A DNA stretch of 54,341 nucleotides from an uncultured Clostridia bacterium. Its GTDB lineage: Bacteria > Bacillota > Clostridia > Christensenellales > Borkfalkiaceae. The stretch covers positions 1 through 54,341 of the forward strand of contig CALVST010000009.1 in NCBI GenBank assembly GCA_944359365.1, in the 5' to 3' direction. This document shows, one piece after another, positions 1 to 8,555 of the stretch. The first letter of the stretch is position 1; the number at the start of each line of letters is the position of its first letter. A program made the position numbers and the translations under genes. The notes beneath the pieces are model-generated. The model did not search any database. It was not told the origin of the DNA and saw only the letters and a program-made list of their open reading frames with translations.

Positions 1-93
1 CGGCAGGCACTCGTCAAAGCACATACCGCGCAAAACGGATAAAAATTTTTTTGCACATAGGTTCGCATACGGGAACTCATGTGTGAGAAAAGC

Positions 94-135
94 GGAAAGG
101 GCATGCCCTTTCCCGTAGCCTGCGGGCTACGGGAA
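94..135. repeat. two overlapping inverted repeats before the ABC pseudogene
   Basis: Positions 94-113 form a perfect 20-base palindrome (10-base arms around GGGCATGCCC). Positions 110-120 and 125-135 form an 11-bp hairpin, TTCCCGTAGCC / GGCTACGGGAA, with loop TGCG. The two structures share 110-113, so they cannot both form fully. No T-tract follows, so a simple terminator is unlikely. They lie about 25 bases upstream of the ribosome binding site at 161-165. An attenuator-like leader is possible but is inference. Confidence 0.5.
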
Positions 136-172
136 TACAAACAACTCTTAAAGAGAAAAAGGAGAACGCTCG

Positions 173-2243
173 GTGCTGTTAAAGTTAGAAAAAATCGGAA
201 AGATATACGATTCCAACGATATTCTCACGGTGGGTATCCGCGGGATCGATTTGGCGTTCGACTATAACGAGTTCGTGACGATCGAAGGGGAGAGCGGTTC
301 GGGCAAGAGCACGCTCTTAAACGTCATCGGCGCGAACGATACATACGAGGAAGGGGAATTATACTTTAACGGTGAGCCGACTTCGCACTACTCCGAAAGC
401 GATTGGGAGAAGTATCGCGAAAAGAATATTGCCACAATCTTTCAGGACTTCAATATCATAGAAAACCTCACCGTTCTGGAAAACGTGGAGCTTGCGCTCC
501 TTCGGTTGGACGACAAAAAGGAACGCCGGAGAAGAGCAAAGGAACTTATCGCCCGCGTGGGGCTTACCGAGCAGATGAACAGGCGTGGCAGCAAACTTTC
601 TGGCGGTGAAAAGCAGAGGACAGTCATAGCCCGCGCGCTCGCAAAGGACGCGCCCATCATTCTCGCAGACGAGCCGACGGGCAATCTCGACGTCAAGGCG
701 AGCAAAGAAGTGGCGGCGCTTCTGAAAGAGGTGAGCCGCGATAAACTTGTCATCGTCGTCACGCACAACCCCGAATTTTTCAAATAGTACGCCACGCGCC
801 GCGTGCGCATCTACGACGGCAGCGTGAGCGAAGATAAGCAAATAGAACCGCCCGCGCCCTTATTGCAGACGGTCTGCGAGGTTTTGCCTCCCGTCAGCCG
901 TTTCCATAATTTCAAAAACACGCTCCATATCGGCGTACTCAACTACAAGAGCCGTCCCAAATTCACCACGATGATGAGCCTTGCTCTCGCGGTGTGCGCG
1001 GTAACGCTCTTTCTCGTCATCGCGCTGTTCGGGCAGAGCCTGATCTCGCCGCTCACGACCACGCTGGATGGCGTGGGAATAGAGGGCAAAGTCATCGTGT
1101 CCGGCACGGGGGACGGAATTTCAGCCGATACGCTGGACGAACTCGCCTATGATACAAATGCGGGTTATATCCTCGGCGACAGAACGCTGTCCGAATTTAC
1201 AGTCACCGTTCCCGAAAGCGGGGATATGCTGGGCGATTATGAGGTCGTCTGCCTGTATTCTCCATATGAGTATAATCTTTCTGCAAACGAGGGCGTGCTG
1301 GTGCTTCCGCAATCGGCAAGCAGCGACGGAGCGGCGATTGCCGCCGCGTTTACAAACGCAGGCGTCGGGCTGGAGAATATAGAGATAAAAACTTCGCTCA
1401 CGGCGGAGGACGTGCGGCTGTATCTCGGATACGGAGCGCTTGCGGAAAACGGGCTGAAGATACAGGCGATAAACAGCACGGTCAGGCTGGGCGAGGACGA
1501 AACGACGGTCTATACCTTCACGGTAAATTCTTCGCTCGCGGACGGGAATATCAACCTCGTCAACTCTAACTACTTCAACGTGGTGGGACGGACAGCGGTG
1601 TTTACGACAAAGGCGGATAAGGCGTATATCGTCGCCGACGCGAGCGGGGAGAATGAGAATATAGACGGGCTGATCGTCGAAATGAGCGCGGCGGATTATG
1701 CCGCCATGTTTGAAAGCGATCTGTCCGGCGCCACGCAGGCATGCCTGTACTATTCCTCGGACGAAGCCGCCCGCGCCGCGATAGCAAATCTTCCCGAAGG
1801 GTACATGGGCTTGCTTTCGACAAGCAATATCTATGTGCAGAATCCCGGCGACGTATTTACGACAAACGTGCTCTGGTACGTCGCGCTCATTGCCGTGAGC
1901 TTGCTCATCGGCGTGCTGATCGGCATCATCTTTATGCGCAGCGTTAAGATCTATCAGGCGGACTTTGCTGTGTATCGGACGCTGGGCATTCCGAACAAGG
2001 TTTCCAGCCGTTCGCTGTATATCCAGATGGCACTCATTTTCCTGCCCGCTCTGGTGTTGCTGCCTCTCGTCTCTCATTGCGACGATTATCCCCGGTAGCA
2101 GTCTGACGTTCATCTCCATCGGCAATTACTTCTTTATCGAGATTATGCTGCTGCTGATCGTTGAACTCGTCGCGTTCGGGTTCAATAAGAGTTTGAACGG
2201 GCAGTCTATCCGCAAATCGCTAAGGAGGGGAAGCGGAGATTGA
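173..2243 (+). pseudogene. ABC transporter ATPase-permease fusion, broken by an amber stop and a frameshift
   Basis: Translation starts at GTG 173 after an AAGGAGA site at 156-166. The ATPase part shows Walker A (GESGSGKST), the signature LSGGEKQR, Walker B (ILADEPTGNLD) and the H-loop (VVTHNPEF), as in LolD/MacB-type exporters. TAG at 785-787 interrupts the frame exactly where these proteins continue with YATR-like residues. The same frame resumes at once with YATRRVRIYDG and runs through a first membrane segment, a long extracytoplasmic domain and the FtsX-type membrane segments up to 2098. The last membrane segment (GNYFFIEIMLLLIVEL) is in another frame, ending at 2243, so a frameshift lies near 2060-2080. 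With both lesions repaired the product would be about 690 residues, a normal ATPase-FtsX fusion. CAG to TAG is the simplest explanation of the stop. Sequencing error cannot be excluded, but two independent lesions favour a recent pseudogene. Confidence 0.8.
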
Positions 2244-2400
2244 TGACATTAAAGAAACTTTATCAAATAAGGAGCTTTGTTTCAGTCAATATGACGATGT
2301 GATGGTTTGGCGTCTTGTTGGATTGATAAGAGTGATGAAAGATAAGTCAATCGCCATTTACTTGAAAGGGGGATTAAGCATAACGGAAAAGGTTGAGTAA
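2224..2400 (+). pseudogene. C-terminal remnant of a probable serine site-specific recombinase
   Basis: The frame is open from 2224 to the TAA at 2398-2400 but has no start codon. It reads EIDDIKETLSNKEL followed by VWRLVGLIRVMKDKSIAIYL and KGGLSITEKVE. An (I/V)RRLIxxIxVM-x-DxxIxIxLKGG ending is what I associate with the C-terminus of large serine recombinases of clostridial mobile elements. It overlaps the last codons of the ABC pseudogene (2224-2243), so the two fragments look joined by a deletion or by insertion decay. The family call is from memory of the motif and is uncertain. Confidence 0.45.
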
Positions 2401-2405
2401 GGAGA

Positions 2406-2445
2406 AGGCGAGCCGATAATCTATCGGTTCGCCTCTTCCTTTTTC
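2406..2445 (+). terminator. rho-independent terminator
   Basis: The stem 2406-2418 AGGCGAGCCGATA pairs with 2422-2434 TATCGGTTCGCCT (one G-T wobble) around a 3-base loop. CTTCCTTTTT follows. It lies just after the recombinase remnant stop at 2400. Confidence 0.8.
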
Positions 2446-2500
2446 TTATCAGATGAATCTGTTTGACTACACTATATATATATTTTGGTATAATAAACAT

Positions 2501-2606
2501 GAATAGAGGCGAAAACGGCTGGTAGCATTTCTATCTATTAAAGCCAGTTTGGTGGCATGATGCCACATGAAAACCGTGGAAAACGAAATGTTTTTCGCGG
2601 TTTTTT
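2501..2606 (+). ncRNA. candidate small RNA of about 105 nt
   Basis: An extended -10 box (TG-G-TATAAT, 2486-2494) predicts a start near 2501. No good open frame follows. The transcript would contain a weak stem (GGCT 2517-2520 with AGCC 2542-2545), a short perfect hairpin (GTGGCA 2552-2557, loop TGA, TGCCAC 2561-2566) and a terminator hairpin ending in a T-run at 2606. No match to a known RNA family is recognised. It could instead be the decayed end of a mobile element. Confidence 0.35.
2570..2606 (+). terminator. rho-independent terminator
   Basis: The 15-bp stem 2570-2584 / 2590-2604 (AAAACCG at the base, two wobble pairs inside) has the loop GAAAT and is continuous with a T-run. It follows no coding gene directly, which supports a short non-coding transcript here. 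Confidence 0.65.
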
Positions 2607-2794
2607 ATTTTACTTTCAATCATTTTTCGAGATTCAAAGCAATCTCATGACGTCGGATTTCCGTTGACGGCTGTCCTCGGGTTAGGTTCAGACGCAAAGC
2701 GCAGGTGCAAAGAAGGGGCAAATGTATTAATCTTTCATATTTTATTTGTTAGGATTAAGAAATATTTTATGATTCATCCTAAAAGAGTAAAGGG

Positions 2795-2823
2795 TTGCCT
2801 TTTAAAAATATTTGTGCTATTAT
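2795..2823 (+). promoter_or_regulatory. sigma-A promoter for the lipoprotein operon
   Basis: TTGCCT (2795-2800), a 17-base spacer, then TATTAT (2818-2823), about 60 bases upstream of the lipoprotein start. Apart from this, 2607-2888 shows nothing I can identify. Confidence 0.5.
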
Positions 2824-2888
2824 TAGAGAGCCTAAAAGTATGTCCTCAAAACGTAATTAAAAACAAGCTTTTACAAACGGAGGTTGCT

Positions 2889-5800
2889 ATGAGAAAGAAA
2901 TGGCTTTGGGCAGTTGTGTCTGTATTGTGTTTGGCGGCTATTTTTGTCGGCTGCACGCATACGGCAGAATATGACGTGAAGTATATGAACGGCACGCAAG
3001 TGTTTTATACGGCTAAGGCGGAAGAGGGTGCGGCGCTCCCCGTTCCCACAATGGATCCGACAAAAGAGGAAGACGATACCTACACCTATACATTCAAGGG
3101 GTGGAGCCTTACCGAAAACGGCGAGATCGTCGATCTCGCTTCCGTGACCGTCACGGAAGCGATGACCTTTTACGCTGTGTTCGAACCTGTCGAAAAGCTC
3201 TTATATACCGTTACTTTTGCAGATTGGGACGGCACGGTGCTTTCCGAGCAAAAGGTCGAAGCGGGAAAGGCTGCCACTGCGCCCGAAGTGCCCGCGCGCG
3301 AGGGATATACGTTTACGGGATGGGATAAACAGTTTACGAACATCACGGGCAGAACGAAGATCACCGCGCAATATTCTATCAATTCATATACGCTCACGCT
3401 CGGCGTGCTCGGTAAAGAGCAGCCGCAAACCGTTGAATATAAAGGCTCTTTGGATATTTCCGCGCCTACAACGCCGGATGGACTGAAATTTGACGGTTGG
3501 TATGTGCAGGAAGAGGGAAGCGCACCCGAACTGCTTACCGAAAAGTATCTGAACGGTATGCCCGCGGCGGACGTTTCCGCATACGCGCAATTTGTCATCG
3601 ATTGGGACGGCATCGCTTTAGATACAGGGGACAATACCGTATACGGCGGCAGAGCAAGTGTAACGCTGCCCGAGTATGAGAATATCACCTATACCTGCAG
3701 GTGGCATGACAAATCGCGCGGCGAGAATTTTATCTATAAGAGTACGGGCGAACAGAATATTAAAGTGACCGTGACTGTTGTATATAAAAATGAAAGCGAC
3801 TATATTTATTCTGAAACGCAGACTTTCGAGGAAAAGATAAACGTCAAAAAGGCGCCGCTGTCGATCATTGTTTCTTCCGATAAAATCAAATACACCTACG
3901 GTGAAACGCCCGTAACGCGTGTTCAGTACAGCGGATTTGTACTCGGCGAAGATGCAAGCGACCTTACGGGCACCCTTTCCGTCAGCTATACGAAGGACGG
4001 AGAGGCGGTCAATGCGCCGTTTACCGCCGCGGGCGAGTACGTCGGCAAAGCGAGCGGCGTTTCTTCGCAAAATTATGAAATAACTTTCAGAGACGCAGAA
4101 TTTACCGTAGAAAAGGCGACGATCAAAGTGACGCTTTCGGCGGAAGAGGAATCCGTTGTTTACGGCGGAGCATATCCAGTCAAAGTATCGTACAGCGGTT
4201 TTCAATTTGGCGAAGATGCGCAAGTGATCAAGGGTACACTTGTATTTTCTTATATGAAAGACGGCAGTCCTTTGAGCGGCATTGCGGATATTAAGAATGT
4301 CGGCAATTACACCGTTACCGCCACGAGCGGACTTTCCGCGGACAATTATACTTTCGACTATGCGTCGGAAGGCAGCGCGTCATTCGAAATAACCCCCAAA
4401 GATCTCACCGTTACGATATCGGCGGATAAACCCGTTTATACCTACGGCGAAGTGCCGAAGTTCAGCGCTCAATATGACGGGCTGATAGAGGGCGACAATG
4501 AGGGAATGCTCGGCACGCTTACTTACGTCTACATGAAGGACGGCGCTTCCGTAAACGAAGCGAAAAACGCGGGTGCTTACACCGTTACCGCAGAAGGGCT
4601 TTCCAATGCGAATTACAATATTAAGTATGCATACGGCGGCGGGCAAAGCCTCAGCTTTACCATCAACCCTAAAGCGCTTACCGCAACGATAACGATAGGC
4701 GATACTTTTGCCTATGCTGAAGAAATTTCGCCCGAATATAAGATCGAAGGCTTTGAATTTGGCGAAAACGAATCGGTTATAGGCGACATTTACGTTGCCT
4801 TTATGCAGAAGGGCGAGGAAGTAAGCGGATATCTGCCCGTTGGCGCATATGCGGCAGAGCTCAAAGGCTTTGCGTCTGAAAATTATACGCTCGACGCAGA
4901 TGCGGCGGCGAAAAGTTTTACCGTAACGCAGCGCGAAGTTACCATTGCCGCGAGCGAAAACATTACAGGCGCGGCCTGGAGAAAGGATTCCTTCTCCTTC
5001 GGCCTGCCTGAGGACATCGGATTTACGGGCGTGCTCAAGCTGAACGTTGCCGAAGAAAAAACATACGAAGCAAACGGCGAGTCCTTGGAAGGCACCGGGT
5101 TCGAATGGGAAAGCGGACCTGTATTTACCTATAACAAAACGGATGTGACCGAGAACTTTAAAATCAAATACGCCCTGTCTATTTCGTATGCGGAAGGTCA
5201 ATTTGCATATACTAAGCCCGAAAACTATTCGACGCCTTACGCGGGCAGCGATATAACGGTTAAAACGGTCTATATCACCGATCCTGCCGAGGGCGTTACG
5301 GTGGAATATTCCTTAAACAGCGGAGCGTACAGCACGACAGTGCCCGTTGTAAAGGATGTGGGAACTTATACCGTGAACTATCGTATTTCCGCAGAGTATT
5401 ATGATACGCAAACGGGTTCTTATACCGTAACCGTTACGAAGGCGCAAAATTCCATCACGGTCAACGGGCAGATTCCCGAATTTACCTATACGGGAGCGGA
5501 GCAGACGGTAGACTATAAAGAATTTTTGACGGCGGCTTTCGGCGCGGATACGATGGATGTAAGCGAGGGCGTTAACACCTTTACGAATGTACCCGAAGGC
5601 GGAAAGCTCACCTTTACCGTGGCGATAGCCGGTACCGAAAACTATGAAGGCGCAGAGTATATTGTTATCGTAACGGTCAAAAAAGCCGACTATAAAGCGG
5701 AAGACGTACCCGAAGCGCTTGCACAGCCCGATGCGGTGTTCGTTCGCCAAGAGGGCAAAACGCTTGAGGATATTGTTTTGAACGAGTACTTTACCTGGGC

Positions 5801-7757
5801 AGATTCCGCAACGGAATTGAAAGGCGGCGGCGCGTTCGATGCGTATTACTGCGCCGATGCAAACAATTACAACCCCTTTAAAGTTTCCGTTACGGTGAAC
5901 ACGCGTAAACAGTATGTGAAGGTGTTTATCGACGGCGCGCAGCTGCCTGCGGAGAGCAGCGTTAAAATTACCGACGTTGCAAGCTCTGCTTTTGCCGACG
6001 GCAATTTTGGCAAATTTGTTTTGAAGGCGAGGGGAGAAACCGCCTCGTTTGCAAGCGAAAATCTGGCAGCCCTTTACGCACTCGACAACGGCGGCTTCGA
6101 TAAAGATACCGGCAGTACCTATATCATCACCTTTGCGGAAAATGCTGAAAATATTTACTACCTGCCGATTTTCACGACAGATGAAGATTATTACAACAGC
6201 GATGTATTTGTCCCCGAAGACGGCTCTGCCCGGGGTGACAGCACTTACGTTGCAAAATTAAAAATAACCTCTGTAAAGCTCGAATCCGACGCGGCGAACC
6301 TGTATACGATAGAAGATGCCTTAAATAATGCCGCAAGCGGCACCGTTATTATTACGGCAGACACAGCTTTTGCCGCCGCAGGCACTTACAGCGGTGATGG
6401 TTATTATACTGTGAAAGAAAGTGTTACATTATTGCTCCCTTATAGCGAAAGCGATAAGTTGGGCAGCAATGTTTACGAAAACGGTGAATTGTCCGCAACG
6501 GAATCTCCCGTTCTATTCCGAACAATGACGATTCCTGAAAATATTACTCTTATAAATAACGGCGCACTTACCGTCGGTGCTTATACGGGTATAAAAAGTG
6601 CGGGATATCGTAATCAAGGTACGATAACGGGCGGTTATTCTCAAATCGTTCTGAATGGCGAAATAGACAATACGGGCACAATGAACGTATACGGCAATAT
6701 TACGGGCGAAGGGTTGGTAAATGCTTCGGCGGGTACGGTGCGCGAACGCTTTGAAATATTGGATTGGCGAGGCGGCTCGATAGCAGGAGCTGTATTTCTT
6801 GCTTTTAAGGATTCATCAACTAATATTAGTTTGAGTTTTGGAGATAATAATATTGATTTACAAGAGGCAAACGAATTCCCGTTTAAACAGTATTCGATGG
6901 CGTCTATTACGGCACAAGTCGTAATAGAGTATGGCGCAACACTCAGTGGTATGGCAAGAATCTATACGAGCACGCCTGACGCATTAACGTCTTTGGATTT
7001 TGTAATAGTAAGCAAAGAGAATGACTCTAACGGGCTTATTCAGTTAAAAGAAGGAGCTTATGCGAGGAAAAAGACGAAAGATGACGGGCGCGTGGAAATG
7101 TTGGTTCACGGAGGAGCCGTCGGCGGGCAGGCTGACCTTGAGTTGACGGTTGGTTATCCCCCTTTAATATCTGCAACAATTCATATGAGGTCAGGATTGG
7201 TTGCATTTCCGATAACGGGCGGCTTAGATGTTGTACTTGAAGCCGGTACTTATACAAGCCAATACGGTTATAAAATATTGCCGGGAGCTACGCTTACATT
7301 GCAAAATGATGCACATCTCACGCTTACGAATACAGGAAAGGGTACCATCGTTTATACGCAAGACGATATCACCTATGCAGACAACTATTCGAGTACGGGC
7401 TTTGAACCCCAATATGCGACCGTGGGCAAATGGGAATATTATGCGCCTGATCAGGGCGACGGTATTTTCAAGGTTGGTGCGGGATGTTCATTAACCGTGG
7501 AAGGTGCGTTTGGCGGTGTAGTTAGCGGCGAAGAAGGCGCAATGGTCATTTTATCTTCGGCGGCTTCCCTGCAAACGACATTTTATGAAGGCTGGGGAGA
7601 TAATGAGATTGTTAGTTACCTCCCACCTAAAATGACTTTTACCTTTGAGTATACGAGTACAATAAATAATATTGCCCAACTTAAAAACACCGATGGCACG
7701 CTGGTCGATATGGTAACGGGCACAACCTACACTTTTACGGGCGGCGTTTGGGCATAA
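2889..7757 (+). CDS. giant surface lipoprotein with InlB-type and MBG-type repeats
   Basis: The start is ATG 2889, preceded by CGGAGG. An upstream in-frame extension has no signal sequence or ribosome site. The 1622-residue product starts with MRKKW, a hydrophobic stretch and a lipobox (IFVGC, Cys22), so it should be lipid-anchored outside the membrane. Residues about 25-250 hold three InlB B-repeat-like units (YTVTFADWDG...GYTFTGWDKQF). Residues about 320-680 hold four MBG-2-like beta repeats, each opening with a K/P-x-L-x-V-T-I strand and a TYGE or similar turn, with a more diverged one after. The C-terminal third is rich in short G/N/T beta turns, resembling a parallel beta-helix. No LPXTG motif is seen. 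It is first in a unit with an ABC exporter (36-base gap). Adhesion or glycan binding is likely; no enzyme motif is visible. Confidence 0.85.
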   Translation: MRKKWLWAVVSVLCLAAIFVGCTHTAEYDVKYMNGTQVFYTAKAEEGAALPVPTMDPTKEEDDTYTYTFKGWSLTENGEIVDLASVTVTEAMTFYAVFEPVEKLLYTVTFADWDGTVLSEQKVEAGKAATAPEVPAREGYTFTGWDKQFTNITGRTKITAQYSINSYTLTLGVLGKEQPQTVEYKGSLDISAPTTPDGLKFDGWYVQEEGSAPELLTEKYLNGMPAADVSAYAQFVIDWDGIALDTGDNTVYGGRASVTLPEYENITYTCRWHDKSRGENFIYKSTGEQNIKVTVTVVYKNESDYIYSETQTFEEKINVKKAPLSIIVSSDKIKYTYGETPVTRVQYSGFVLGEDASDLTGTLSVSYTKDGEAVNAPFTAAGEYVGKASGVSSQNYEITFRDAEFTVEKATIKVTLSAEEESVVYGGAYPVKVSYSGFQFGEDAQVIKGTLVFSYMKDGSPLSGIADIKNVGNYTVTATSGLSADNYTFDYASEGSASFEITPKDLTVTISADKPVYTYGEVPKFSAQYDGLIEGDNEGMLGTLTYVYMKDGASVNEAKNAGAYTVTAEGLSNANYNIKYAYGGGQSLSFTINPKALTATITIGDTFAYAEEISPEYKIEGFEFGENESVIGDIYVAFMQKGEEVSGYLPVGAYAAELKGFASENYTLDADAAAKSFTVTQREVTIAASENITGAAWRKDSFSFGLPEDIGFTGVLKLNVAEEKTYEANGESLEGTGFEWESGPVFTYNKTDVTENFKIKYALSISYAEGQFAYTKPENYSTPYAGSDITVKTVYITDPAEGVTVEYSLNSGAYSTTVPVVKDVGTYTVNYRISAEYYDTQTGSYTVTVTKAQNSITVNGQIPEFTYTGAEQTVDYKEFLTAAFGADTMDVSEGVNTFTNVPEGGKLTFTVAIAGTENYEGAEYIVIVTVKKADYKAEDVPEALAQPDAVFVRQEGKTLEDIVLNEYFTWADSATELKGGGAFDAYYCADANNYNPFKVSVTVNTRKQYVKVFIDGAQLPAESSVKITDVASSAFADGNFGKFVLKARGETASFASENLAALYALDNGGFDKDTGSTYIITFAENAENIYYLPIFTTDEDYYNSDVFVPEDGSARGDSTYVAKLKITSVKLESDAANLYTIEDALNNAASGTVIITADTAFAAAGTYSGDGYYTVKESVTLLLPYSESDKLGSNVYENGELSATESPVLFRTMTIPENITLINNGALTVGAYTGIKSAGYRNQGTITGGYSQIVLNGEIDNTGTMNVYGNITGEGLVNASAGTVRERFEILDWRGGSIAGAVFLAFKDSSTNISLSFGDNNIDLQEANEFPFKQYSMASITAQVVIEYGATLSGMARIYTSTPDALTSLDFVIVSKENDSNGLIQLKEGAYARKKTKDDGRVEMLVHGGAVGGQADLELTVGYPPLISATIHMRSGLVAFPITGGLDVVLEAGTYTSQYGYKILPGATLTLQNDAHLTLTNTGKGTIVYTQDDITYADNYSSTGFEPQYATVGKWEYYAPDQGDGIFKVGAGCSLTVEGAFGGVVSGEEGAMVILSSAASLQTTFYEGWGDNEIVSYLPPKMTFTFEYTSTINNIAQLKNTDGTLVDMVTGTTYTFTGGVWA

Positions 7758-7793
7758 CCCCGACAACATTCAAAAAAACATATGAGGATAAAT

Positions 7794-8555
7794 ATGGCGG
7801 ATGAACAGCAGGTGCCGCAGGCGGACGATATTGTCCGCGTAGACGGCTTGTATAAAAAATACGCGAAAAAGGCGAATTGGGCGGTGGAAAACGTTTCGTT
7901 CGCCGTTCGCGCGGGAGAAATTGTAGGCTTGCTCGGGCACAACGGCGCGGGCAAGTCTACCACCCTCCGCTGTTTAGAGGGGATGCTGCCTTTTGAAAAG
8001 GGCAGTATCTCTATCTGCGGCAAAAATATCGTAAAAGATCCCGTCGGGGCAAAGGCGAACATGGGCTTTGTTACGGACGATCACGCCGTTTTTGTTAAAA
8101 TGACAGGCATGCAATACATCGATTTTATGGCAGACGTATACAAGGTGCCGCAGGGCGAGCGTGCGGCGCGCCTTGCCGCGCTCGAAGAGATATTCTCTTT
8201 GGGCGACAGCATTCATAACCTTATCGCGTCCTATTCGCACGGCATGCGCCAAAAAATTTGCATGATGGGCTCGCTCATTCACAAGCCCCGTCTGTGGATA
8301 TTGGACGAACCGATGACGGGGTTAGATCCGCGCACCATGCGCGCCGTGCAGGATTTTATGCTTTCCTACGCAAAAGAGGGGAACGGCATACTCTTTTCCT
8401 CGCACGCATTGGGCACCGTGGCAAAAATCTGCGACCGCGTGGTGCTGATACGAAAGGGCAAACAGGTTTCCGACGTGAACGTAAAAGAGATAGCGGCGCA
8501 AAACCCGCAGTTTGATTTCGAGGAGTATTTTTTGCAAAATGAAAGACAGGCTTGA
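7794..8555 (+). CDS. ABC transporter ATP-binding protein
   Basis: This 253-residue ATPase powers the permease encoded next. Walker A is GHNGAGKST, the signature is YSHGMRQK (a diverged LSGGQ as in ABC-2 type exporters), Walker B is LWILDEPMTGLDP, and the H-loop is SSHAL. ATG 7794 is chosen over ATG 7782 because GAGG at 7785-7788 is well placed for it. The 3' end overlaps the permease gene by 17 bases, showing translational coupling. The position between two giant surface proteins suggests export or envelope work connected with them, but the substrate is unknown. Confidence 0.9.
   Translation: MADEQQVPQADDIVRVDGLYKKYAKKANWAVENVSFAVRAGEIVGLLGHNGAGKSTTLRCLEGMLPFEKGSISICGKNIVKDPVGAKANMGFVTDDHAVFVKMTGMQYIDFMADVYKVPQGERAARLAALEEIFSLGDSIHNLIASYSHGMRQKICMMGSLIHKPRLWILDEPMTGLDPRTMRAVQDFMLSYAKEGNGILFSSHALGTVAKICDRVVLIRKGKQVSDVNVKEIAAQNPQFDFEEYFLQNERQA

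Noticed and set aside
785-787. Programmed readthrough or pyrrolysine at the amber codon
   Set aside because: A second inactivating frameshift near 2070 in the same gene makes pseudogenisation simpler, and no readthrough element is visible.
1121-2125. 334-codon minus-strand frame opposite the broken permease
   Set aside because: It is a shadow frame with no ribosome site or recognisable domain; the plus strand carries the ABC fusion sequence.
2690-2720. GACGCAAAGC resembling part of a c-di-GMP-I riboswitch, upstream of a surface lipoprotein
   Set aside because: Only that short piece matches. The second conserved part (GGTAGC-like with its stem) is absent and the flanking stems do not form.
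3850-5000. Tandem MBG repeats considered as a possible DNA repeat array
   Set aside because: The units are similar at protein level only, with no near-identical DNA copies. No CRISPR array is visible anywhere in the window.
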